Source of the DNA: Acetobacter sicerae
GTDB taxonomy: Bacteria > Pseudomonadota > Alphaproteobacteria > Acetobacterales > Acetobacteraceae
Assembly (NCBI RefSeq): GCF_011516765.1
Contig: NZ_JAAABN010000008.1
Span: 62,001-126,000, forward strand
Reading direction: 5' to 3'
Length of the DNA stretch: 64,000 nucleotides
In this document: piece after piece, positions 26,697 to 34,369 of the stretch
Layout of the letters: the number at the start of each line of letters is the position of its first letter
Numbering within the stretch: position 1 is the first letter of the stretch
The notes under the pieces: model-generated
What the model was told of the DNA's origin: nothing
Databases searched by the model: none
What the model saw: only the letters and a program-made list of their open reading frames with translations
Program-made: the position numbers and the translations under genes

Positions 26697-27500
26697 ATGC
26701 GCGGGCGGGTTCTCAGCATAGCAGGTAGCGACTCCGGCGGAGGGGCCGGTATCCAGGCGGACATCAAGGCGATTACCGCGCTTGACGGTTTCGCCATGAC
26801 GGCGATTGCCGCTCTGACCGCCCAGAACACGATGGGTGTAGTCGATATTCTTGATGTGCCGCCCGAGTTTCTCAGAACCCAGATTCGCTGCGTGCTGGAC
26901 GATATTGGCGCGGATGCTTTCAAGACCGGGATGCTTGGCCGGGCTGAGTGCATTCATGTGGTCGCGGAAGAAATCAGCCGTTACCGGAAGATCCCCTTCG
27001 TCCTTGATCCCGTAATGGTTGCAAAGGGCGGCGCGGCGCTTCTTGTTCCGGACGCGATCTCGGCGCTGATCGATTCCCTTCTGCCGCTCTCCACGCTCCT
27101 GACGCCGAACATCCCGGAAGCTGAGGCGCTTCTTGGGGTGCAGATCGAGACGGAACAGGACATGATTGATGCGGGGCACGCCCTGCGCGACAAAGGTGTG
27201 CCGGCAGTGTTGGTGAAGGGAGGGCATATGAAAGGCCCCCGTCTCGCTGACGTGCTGGTGGATGGTGATACGGTCGAGATCTTCACGTCTCAGCGTATCG
27301 ATACCCGTCATACACATGGAACGGGCTGCACACTGGCCAGCGCGATTGCGACGCGGCTTGCACAGGGGCGCTCCCTGAGAGACGCTGTGAAGGAAGCGCG
27401 GGCTTATCTGATCGGCGCCATTACCCATGCTCCGGGATATGGCCATGGGGCAGGCCCACTGGACCACGGCATTACGATTGCCGCGAACTGGATTGCCTGA
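26697..27500 (+). CDS. thiD: Hydroxymethylpyrimidine (phosphate) kinase ThiD
   Basis: 267 aa ribokinase-like enzyme phosphorylating HMP and HMP-P for thiamine synthesis. Motifs: LSIAGSDSGGGAGIQADIKA at the start, TAIAALTAQNTMGV, FVLDPVMVAKGG, LLTPNIPEAEAL, VLVKGGH and the anion hole HGTGCTLASAIA. Coupled to glmM by a 2-nt gap. No TPP riboswitch is visible ahead of the pair. Confidence 0.95.
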   Translation: MRGRVLSIAGSDSGGGAGIQADIKAITALDGFAMTAIAALTAQNTMGVVDILDVPPEFLRTQIRCVLDDIGADAFKTGMLGRAECIHVVAEEISRYRKIPFVLDPVMVAKGGAALLVPDAISALIDSLLPLSTLLTPNIPEAEALLGVQIETEQDMIDAGHALRDKGVPAVLVKGGHMKGPRLADVLVDGDTVEIFTSQRIDTRHTHGTGCTLASAIATRLAQGRSLRDAVKEARAYLIGAITHAPGYGHGAGPLDHGITIAANWIA

Positions 27501-27593
27501 ACGGAAATGTCTGAAAATCTGACAGAGTGTCGTCCGGTCCCTCCGGAAGCAGAAGACACTCTGTCACATGCGGCGTTCTGACAGTTGTGATTC

Positions 27594-28328
27594 TCAGGCG
27601 GCGACGGTTTCCTGTTGTTCGGCCGGTGCTGCGGCTTCATTGGTTTCCAGACGCTGGAACTGCTCGCGCAGCATGTAACCCCGACCCCAGACGGTGGTGA
27701 TGAGGTTGCCTGCGCCCGCCGCCTGCAACTTTTTCCGCAGCTTGCAGATGAAAACATCGATGATCTTCATCTCCGGTTCATCCATGCCGCCATAAAGATG
27801 GTTCAGAAACGCATCCTTGGTCAGAACCATCCCCTTACGCAGGACGAGCAGTTCCAGAATGGCATATTCCTTACCCGTCAGATGGACAGGCGCATCGTTC
27901 ACCATGACTTCGCGGCTGTCGAGGCTGAGCTTGAGCGGTCCCACACGCAGGGTCGGCTCGCTGAAGCCCTTGGAGCGCCGCAGAATGGCCTGCATCCGCG
28001 CGACCAGTTCATCGGGATCAAAGGGTTTCGTCATGTAGTCGTCCGCGCCGATGGAGAAGGCTTTCACCTTTGCCTGCGGGCGCGTCAGGCCGGAGAGAAC
28101 CACCATCGGGGTGGTGACGCGTGCTGCGCGGGCCCGGCGGACAACCTCGTATCCTTCGATGTCAGAGAGCATCAGCTCAAGGACAGCGAGATCATAATCA
28201 TAGTGCCGGAGCATCTCGACGGCTTCTTCGCCGGACTGGACATGATCGACTGTGAAACCAGCCCCCTTCATGATCTGGGAGATTTCACCGACAGAGGAGA
28301 GATCGTCTTCAACGAGCAGAACGCGCAT
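27594..28328 (-). CDS. ctrA: CtrA-type cell-cycle response regulator with Glu at the phosphoacceptor position
   Basis: 244 aa OmpR-family regulator; from the ATG at 28328 (AAGGG upstream) it starts MRVLLVEDD like Caulobacter CtrA and aligns without gaps through the receiver. The DNA-binding half is nearly diagnostic: HLTGKEYAILELLVLRKG, FLNHLYGGMDEPEMKIID, VFICKLRKKL. In Caulobacter the phosphoacceptor is Asp51; here the codon is GAG, giving Glu51 (DLAVLELMLSD). Glu7/Asp8/Asp9, the switch Ser and Lys (MTKPF) are kept. Asp51 to Glu is used as a phosphomimetic in Caulobacter, so this protein may be constitutively active. The C-terminal tail is Glu/Ala/Gln-rich. Divergent from fliI. Confidence 0.93.
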   Translation of the reverse strand: MRVLLVEDDLSSVGEISQIMKGAGFTVDHVQSGEEAVEMLRHYDYDLAVLELMLSDIEGYEVVRRARAARVTTPMVVLSGLTRPQAKVKAFSIGADDYMTKPFDPDELVARMQAILRRSKGFSEPTLRVGPLKLSLDSREVMVNDAPVHLTGKEYAILELLVLRKGMVLTKDAFLNHLYGGMDEPEMKIIDVFICKLRKKLQAAGAGNLITTVWGRGYMLREQFQRLETNEAAAPAEQQETVAA

Positions 28329-28512
28329 GATGGTAACCCTTGGTTCGTTGTTGATCATTAGTTACCACCATGGGTTGTATTGGTCCACGGAAATTTCACG
28401 TAAAGATTGTATAAAGATTTTTGTTAACCGTCATAAACACGCAAATTGTCTTTTTTTTTATCTATTTGACCCAGAAACACGGAACCCGAATGGTCTCAAC
28501 CGGAGAAATCTT
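28329..28512. promoter_or_regulatory. ctrA/fliI divergent promoter region with CtrA half-site
   Basis: 184 AT-rich bases between the two starts. TTAACC at 28424-28429 matches a CtrA half-site; the second half (TTAA 7 nt away) is degenerate (AAAC). It could allow autoregulation of ctrA and control of fliI. CGGAGAA at 28501 is the ribosome site of fliI. Confidence 0.4.
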
Positions 28513-29922
28513 ATGAAATCGGATTTCCTCACGCAGGTTAATGCAACCTGTGCGAGTATTCCTGCTGCTGTTGCGACCGGGCGAATCACGTCGCTATCGG
28601 GGCTCGCCGTGACGGTCACGGGTCTTGGAAGTCTGGCGTCGGTCGGCGACCGGGTGTTCCTGATGCGGCGGAACAGCGCGGCGATTCCTGCGGAAATCAT
28701 AGGATTCTCCGGCAGCCACGCTCATGCCATGGCCTTTGGCAGCCTTGATGGGCTGGCAAGCGGAAGCGAGGTCCAGTTTCCTGTCTTTATTGGCTCCCGT
28801 GCCCCGAAACCGGGAGGAAGCCTGCCTGTGTCGGACGGATGGATCGGACGGATCATTGATCCTCTCGGTCGTCCGCTCGACGGCAAGGGCCCCTTGCCGC
28901 CGGGTCCTGTGCCGCGACCGGTGCGTACGGCGCCCCCGGATGCGACCCTGCGCGCCCGTCTGGGGCCGAGAATCGATCTTGGTGTTCGGGCCATGAACCT
29001 TTTCACGACCTGCCGGGAAGGGCAGAGACTCGGGCTTTTCGCCGGGTCAGGCGTGGGAAAATCCACGCTGATGTCGATGCTGGCCCGTAATACCGCCTGC
29101 GATGTGGCCGTCATTTCCCTTGTCGGGGAGCGGGGAAGGGAAGTCCGCGAGTTTGTAGAGGACGATCTGGGACCGGAGGGACTCGCCCGTTCGGTTGTCA
29201 TCGTAGCGACCTCGGATTCCCCTCCGCTCATGCGGCGGGAAGCCGCCTATGCGGCGCTCACCGTCGCCGAGTATTTTCGTGACGAAGGCAAATCGGCGCT
29301 TCTGCTGATGGATAGCGTCACCCGGTTCTGTCAGGCGCTGCGTGAAATCGGTCTGTCCGTGGGTGAACCTCCGGCCACGCGAGGCTATCCTCCTTCGGTC
29401 TTCGCGGAACTGCCTCGACTGCTGGAACGGGCCGGACCCGGCATTGTGCGTCCTGATGGTTCCGCCGGGCAGATCTCCGCGCTTTTTTCGGTTCTTGTGG
29501 AAGGCGATGATCAGAACGAGCCCGTAGCCGATGCGGTGCGTGGCATTCTGGACGGGCATCTGGTTCTGGACCGGCGCATCGCGGAGACAGGCCGTTACCC
29601 GGCTATCGACATTCTGCGCTCACTGTCCCGTACTGTGCCCGGCTGCAATTCCGCTGATGAAAATGCGCTGACCCGGCGCGCCCGCGCCATTCTTGCCACT
29701 TATGCAGAGATGGCCGACATGATCCGCCTGGGCGCCTATCGGCCCGGAGCCGATGCGGCGGTTGATGAAGCCATCAAGCTCCGACCGGCCATTGAGGCCG
29801 TCCTTTCGCAAGGCCGCCACGAACGCTTCACGCTGGAGCAGAGCTTTGCCGCCTTGAGAGACGCACTTGCCGAAACACCCGTCCAGGAAAACTTGGTCGC
29901 GGCCGCGATGGCCGTTTCCTGA
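28513..29922 (+). CDS. fliI: Flagellar export ATPase FliI
   Basis: 469 aa ATPase that powers export of flagellar rod, hook and filament proteins. Walker A is LFAGSGVGKSTLMSML; the family signatures SLVGERGREVREF, LLLMDSVTRFCQALREIGL and GEPPATRGYPPSVFAELPRLLERAG follow, then the C-terminal AYRPGADAAVDEAI. The frame is open from 28252, inside ctrA on the other strand, but the ATG at 28513 has a good ribosome site and fits the family start. Followed by fliJ. Confidence 0.95.
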   Translation: MKSDFLTQVNATCASIPAAVATGRITSLSGLAVTVTGLGSLASVGDRVFLMRRNSAAIPAEIIGFSGSHAHAMAFGSLDGLASGSEVQFPVFIGSRAPKPGGSLPVSDGWIGRIIDPLGRPLDGKGPLPPGPVPRPVRTAPPDATLRARLGPRIDLGVRAMNLFTTCREGQRLGLFAGSGVGKSTLMSMLARNTACDVAVISLVGERGREVREFVEDDLGPEGLARSVVIVATSDSPPLMRREAAYAALTVAEYFRDEGKSALLLMDSVTRFCQALREIGLSVGEPPATRGYPPSVFAELPRLLERAGPGIVRPDGSAGQISALFSVLVEGDDQNEPVADAVRGILDGHLVLDRRIAETGRYPAIDILRSLSRTVPGCNSADENALTRRARAILATYAEMADMIRLGAYRPGADAAVDEAIKLRPAIEAVLSQGRHERFTLEQSFAALRDALAETPVQENLVAAAMAVS

Positions 29923-29960
29923 TCGTTTAGCGCAACCCCAGACAGACCGAGAACCATCCC

Positions 29961-30395
29961 ATGTCGTCCTCACCGCTTGATTCCCTTTTGAAAATCCGAA
30001 AGCAGGAGCTTGATGAAGCCAAGAAACTGCTTTCGGAAGCATTGGCGCGGGCCATGACTGCGTCGGACGCCGTGAAGGCCGCGGAGCAGAACATGGTCCG
30101 CGAGAGAGACATGGCGCTGGATTTTTCGGCGGATGATCAGGTGGTCGAGGCCTATTCCCGGTGGTTGCCGATCGGTCGGGCGGCCCTCGACAGGGCGCGT
30201 CTGAGTGAACAGGACGCCGCCATGGAGGTGGAGGCCTGTCGCACGCGGGTCAACATGGCCCGGTCAGCGCTCGAAGCTGCTGAAAAACTGGCCGAAACGC
30301 GGGCCAAGGAGCAGCAGGAACTGGCGCAGAAAAAGGAACAGGCCATGCTGGATGATCTCGCCATGCGCCGGGCGACCCGGAAGAAAACAGACTGA
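29961..30395 (+). CDS. fliJ: Flagellar export chaperone FliJ-like protein
   Basis: 144 aa, almost wholly alpha-helical and charged, with long coiled-coil heptads (LLKIRKQELDEAKKLLSEAL, ALEAAEKLAETRAKEQQEL). FliJ sequences diverge widely; the call rests on length, coiled coil and position 38 nt after fliI. It would bind the FliI ring and couple it to the FlhA gate. Confidence 0.82.
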   Translation: MSSSPLDSLLKIRKQELDEAKKLLSEALARAMTASDAVKAAEQNMVRERDMALDFSADDQVVEAYSRWLPIGRAALDRARLSEQDAAMEVEACRTRVNMARSALEAAEKLAETRAKEQQELAQKKEQAMLDDLAMRRATRKKTD

Positions 30396-30584
30396 AGGCG
30401 TCAGACTACAGCACTGGCCGCCGTCAGGTTTCCTCAATGCGTGTGTTCCTTGGGGAAGCAGGTTTCGTTCATGCAGCCCCGCCGGATGTAGTGCGCCGGC
30501 TCAAAAGAAAAATCGTGACAGGAATACGGAGACACAGGAAATAATGGATTTCTTTCCTTTCCTGTAACCACCCGGATTTCGTTC

Positions 30585-31049
30585 ATGACCACCCGTAACC
30601 TGATGCTGAACACCCGGTCCGAGACCGAGGCTCTTGCCCGCAGGCTGGCTGGTCTGACCCGTTCGGGGGACGCCATTCTGCTTTCCGGATCGCTCGGCGC
30701 AGGAAAAAGCGTGTTTGCGCGGGCCTTTCTGCGCACCCTGTGCAATGACCCGACGCTGGATGTCCCCAGTCCCACCTTTACGCTGGTCCAGTCCTATGAC
30801 TCGCCGCAGGGTGAAGTGTCACATTTCGATCTCTGGCGATTACAGGGCCCTGAAGCGCTGGAAGAACTCGGTTGGGACGACGCCCTCACAGGCATCGTGC
30901 TGGTTGAATGGCCTGAGCGGCTGGAGGACCTCACGCCGCCCGATGCCCTGCATGTCACGCTGAAACCCCGTCCTGTCACCGGACAGGACCCTGACGCAGA
31001 AGACCAGCCCCGGGAGGCCGTTCTGACAGGCTGGGCAGACCGTCTGTGA
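30585..31049 (+). CDS. tsaE: tRNA threonylcarbamoyladenosine biosynthesis ATPase TsaE
   Basis: 154 aa. P-loop LSGSLGAGKSVFARAFL, the switch-like SPTFTLVQSYD, FDLWRLQGPEALEELGW and the Walker B region GIVLVEWPERL are those of TsaE, which works with TsaB and TsaD to make t6A37 in ANN-decoding tRNAs. It starts a DNA-repair-linked row (tsaE, addB, addA). Confidence 0.95.
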   Translation: MTTRNLMLNTRSETEALARRLAGLTRSGDAILLSGSLGAGKSVFARAFLRTLCNDPTLDVPSPTFTLVQSYDSPQGEVSHFDLWRLQGPEALEELGWDDALTGIVLVEWPERLEDLTPPDALHVTLKPRPVTGQDPDAEDQPREAVLTGWADRL

Positions 31050-31080
31050 ACGGGACGGTGGCGCTCTTGCAGCACTCTTT

Positions 31081-34000
31081 TTGACGGATCATCCTTCTCT
31101 GATGAACGCTTTCTCTGCTTCCGGTCTCGTCACCATTCCTGCCCATCTCCGTTTTCTGGACGAAATCGCGGCGCGCTGGACCGCAGGTGTGGAGGAAGAT
31201 CCCGAGCGGATCGGTGACGGCACTCTTGTTCTGCCGGGTCGTCGCGCCGCTCGCGCTCTGACCGAAGCCTTTTTGCGGCAGGCGGACGGACGGGCGATTC
31301 TTCTGCCCCGGATCATTCCCATCGGCGGACTTGATGAAGCGGAAACGGCGCTCGCCAGTCCTGACGCCCTGCTGCTGCCACCGGCTGTGCCGCCCATGCG
31401 GCGGCTCGCCATTCTCACGCGACTGGTGCTTCAGGCGGAAACCGCTTTCGGCACCCGTCCGATGCTGGATCAGGCATGGCCTCTCGCAAGGGCGCTTGCT
31501 GATCTGATGGATGAGGCGGAGCGTTCGGGCATCAATCTGGCCGAAACCCTGCCGGACGCTGTCGATGAAAACTTCGCCACGCACTGGCAGGCGACCCTCC
31601 GGTTCCTCGGCATCATCACCCGCGTCTGGCCTGACTGGCTGCGTGAGCAGGGAGTGATGAATCCCGTCGCCCGCCAGATCGCGCTGCTGGACGCGCAGGC
31701 TGATTACTGGGCGCATCAGGTTGATGGAACGGCGCGTCTCTGGGCCGTCGGTTTTACCGATGCGCTGCCGTCCACTGTCAATGCGTTGCGGGGTGTGCTC
31801 CAGCATCCGCACGGCCAACTGATCGTACCCGGTCTTGATCGGGAGATGGATGGCGAGACGTTCGCCACTCTCCCGGACGGTCACCCGCAGGCGGGTCTGT
31901 CCCGGCTTCTGGCCAGCCTCGATTCCCGTCGGGACGATGTGGAGACATGGTCCTCCGTTCTGTCAGACGACGAAAACCGTTCTGTTCTCGCCTCCCGCAC
32001 TCACACCATTGCACGGGCTCTGTTGCCCGCCGCCGCACTGTCGGACTGGGCGGCCAATCCTGAACGTGGTGAGTGTGCTGGTCTGCACCGCCTTGCCTGT
32101 GCTGACCAGCAGGAGGAAGCCGCCGCCATCGCCCTGATTCTGCGGGCTGGTATCGAGCAGAAGAACAAGAGGGTCGCCCTTGTGACGCCGGATCGGGCGT
32201 TAGCGGGACGTGTGGCGGCTGAGCTGGCCCGCTGGGGCATCCTTGCGGACGACAGTGCGGGTGAACTGCTCATCACTACACCCGCCGCTGTATTGCTGCG
32301 TTTGCTGGCGCAGGCCGTGGATCAGGATCTTGCGCCCGTCTCGCTGCTGGCGTTGCTGAAACACCCACTGGTTGCGTGCGGCATGTCGCCCGGCACGGCC
32401 CGCGCCTCCGCCCGTCTGCTGGAACGTCGACTTCTGCGTGGTCCAGCGCCCGCGCCGGGCATTGAAGGGCTGCGGCGACATCTGGAAGAGAAGCAGAAGA
32501 GGGAAGGGGCTTCTCTTGATGGCGCGTCGGCGGATCGGCCTGATGAACCGCAGCCTCTCGACCTGTTCCTGACAGCCATTGAACGCTGCCTTGCGCCTGC
32601 GCTGGAAAGCGCCCGCGAAGAAAGGACACTTCCGGACCAGCTTACGGCGCTGCTCAAGGCTGCCGAGGCGCTCACCACAACCGATGATACGCCGGGCGCG
32701 GAAAAACTCTGGCGTGGCGAAGACGGCAATGCCCTCGGTCGCCGTTTCTCCGACCTGCTGACGGCCACGGATGTGCTGCCTCCCCAGCCGTGGGCCGTGC
32801 TCGACGGGCTGCTGGCCGCCGTCTTCACCGAGGAGCGCGTGCAGAGTCGGCGTGCGTTGAGAGGACGTGGCGAGACGACCATCACGCTCCATCCCCGCGT
32901 GTTTATCTGGGGTCTGACCGAGGCCCGCCTTCAGACGGTCGATCTCATGGTGCTGGGCGGTCTGGTTGAAGGCGTCTGGCCCCCAGCCACCGATCCGGGG
33001 CCGTGGCTCAGTCGTCCCATGCGTGCGCGTGTCGGGCTGCCATCTCCTGAGCAGGCCATCGGGCAGGCGGCACATGATTTCGCATCCTGCCTGTCGTCCG
33101 CTGCCGAAATTGTGCTGTCCACACCGGGTCGTCGTGAAGGTGCGCCCGCTGTTCCCGCCCGATGGCTGGTGCGGCTGGATGCTTTCCTCGCCGGACGGGG
33201 GCAGAAACTGGTTGAGCATCCGGCGCAATCGTGGCTGTCGCAGATCGACCGCCCCGCCGGCGCAGCGCAGCCGGTTGCGGCCCCTGAGCCACGCCCCCCT
33301 GTCGATAGACGGCCCCGTCGCCTGAGCGTCACCGAGATCGAGACATGGATGCGTGATCCTTACGCCATCTATGCCAAACATGTGCTGCATCTGCGTCCGC
33401 TTGATCCGCTGGAGCAGTCTGTTGATGCATCCGATTACGGTATGCTGGTGCATGGCGCGCTCGACATATGGTTTCAGAAACATGGTGCAGAGTGGCCGCA
33501 TGATCCTGTGACGTCCCTGCGCAAGGCGTTTCTCGACAGTCTGGACGCCGCCAGTCTGCGCCCGGCGCTGGCTTCATGGTGGCGACCCCGTCTGCTTCGC
33601 ATCGCCGACTGGGTCGCACAGGCCGAGGCCGCCCGTCGGGCAGGCGCTTCTCCGCGGGCCATTCTGACGGAAGCCAAAGGTCGCGCCACCATTACGGATA
33701 CGCCGGGTGGCACCTTTACCCTGACGGGCCGGGCAGACCGTATTGATCTGTTTGACGACGGGAAGATGGCGTTGCTCGATTACAAGACGGGCACGGTCCC
33801 TTCCACGAAAGAGGTGATTGCCGGGTGGAGTCCGCAGCTTCCGCTTGAAGCCGCCATGCTGACGCTGGGCGCGTTCCCGGAGGCGACGAAGCATTTTTCT
33901 GCTGATGAGAGCAGTCATTCTGAAGTTGGTGATCTGATCTACTGGCGTCTGACCGGCGGAGCGGAGCCGGGGTCTGAGACGGTGGTGAAAAGCAGGGAGA

Positions 34001-34185
34001 TCAGCATCGCCGAGCTTGCCCAGCAGGCCTGGGAAAGTCTGCGCCAGCGTGTGATCGCGTATGACAGCAAGGCGCAGCCGTATCTTTCACATCCTCATCC
34101 CGGAAAGCCACCGCGTTTTGCAGACTATGCCCAGCTTGCCCGTGTGACGGAATGGAGCACGGCGCGTGAGGAGGGGGGAGAATGA
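31081..34185 (+). CDS. addB: AddB, subunit of the AddAB double-strand-break repair helicase-nuclease
   Basis: 1034 aa. With AddA it resects double-strand breaks for RecA-dependent repair. The N-terminal helicase-like part opens LPGRRAARALTEAFLRQADG and IIPIGGLDEAE, which is typical of alphaproteobacterial AddB; the C-terminal RecB-type nuclease has MALLDYKTGTVP at about residue 900. The longest frame starts with TTG at 31081 without a clear ribosome site; the ATG at 31102 is an alternative that costs seven residues. addA follows after 184 nt. Confidence 0.93.
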   Translation: MTDHPSLMNAFSASGLVTIPAHLRFLDEIAARWTAGVEEDPERIGDGTLVLPGRRAARALTEAFLRQADGRAILLPRIIPIGGLDEAETALASPDALLLPPAVPPMRRLAILTRLVLQAETAFGTRPMLDQAWPLARALADLMDEAERSGINLAETLPDAVDENFATHWQATLRFLGIITRVWPDWLREQGVMNPVARQIALLDAQADYWAHQVDGTARLWAVGFTDALPSTVNALRGVLQHPHGQLIVPGLDREMDGETFATLPDGHPQAGLSRLLASLDSRRDDVETWSSVLSDDENRSVLASRTHTIARALLPAAALSDWAANPERGECAGLHRLACADQQEEAAAIALILRAGIEQKNKRVALVTPDRALAGRVAAELARWGILADDSAGELLITTPAAVLLRLLAQAVDQDLAPVSLLALLKHPLVACGMSPGTARASARLLERRLLRGPAPAPGIEGLRRHLEEKQKREGASLDGASADRPDEPQPLDLFLTAIERCLAPALESAREERTLPDQLTALLKAAEALTTTDDTPGAEKLWRGEDGNALGRRFSDLLTATDVLPPQPWAVLDGLLAAVFTEERVQSRRALRGRGETTITLHPRVFIWGLTEARLQTVDLMVLGGLVEGVWPPATDPGPWLSRPMRARVGLPSPEQAIGQAAHDFASCLSSAAEIVLSTPGRREGAPAVPARWLVRLDAFLAGRGQKLVEHPAQSWLSQIDRPAGAAQPVAAPEPRPPVDRRPRRLSVTEIETWMRDPYAIYAKHVLHLRPLDPLEQSVDASDYGMLVHGALDIWFQKHGAEWPHDPVTSLRKAFLDSLDAASLRPALASWWRPRLLRIADWVAQAEAARRAGASPRAILTEAKGRATITDTPGGTFTLTGRADRIDLFDDGKMALLDYKTGTVPSTKEVIAGWSPQLPLEAAMLTLGAFPEATKHFSADESSHSEVGDLIYWRLTGGAEPGSETVVKSREISIAELAQQAWESLRQRVIAYDSKAQPYLSHPHPGKPPRFADYAQLARVTEWSTAREEGGE

Positions 34186-34369
34186 ACAGCGTTTCGTTTC
34201 TTTCGCTGTCTGTGAAGGGTATGATTGCATCTCTTCTGATCTCATCAGTCAGGATTATGGATCGTGACCGGAAGCGGGCACCGACCTTTTCACTCCGACT
34301 GGTTTTCAAAGGCGCAGCCTTTGGCGGGGCAGGGGCAGCGCCCCTGAACAGACGCACGAGGTTGCCAGC
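34186..34369 (+). other. addB-addA spacer with a bridging 63-codon frame
   Basis: The two subunit genes are usually abutting or overlapping. Here 184 bases intervene. A frame from 34182 to 34373 starts inside the addB stop (ATGA) and ends inside the addA start (GCATGA), coding for 63 residues of low-complexity, basic character. GGGGCAGGGGCAGCGCCCC near 34335 resembles GC-rich intergenic repeats of acetic acid bacteria. I regard it as spacer rather than gene, but coupling through it is possible. Confidence 0.4.

Noticed and set aside
32200-33501. 433-codon minus-strand open frame inside addB
   Set aside because: Antisense to addB; Arg/Gln-rich and without motifs.
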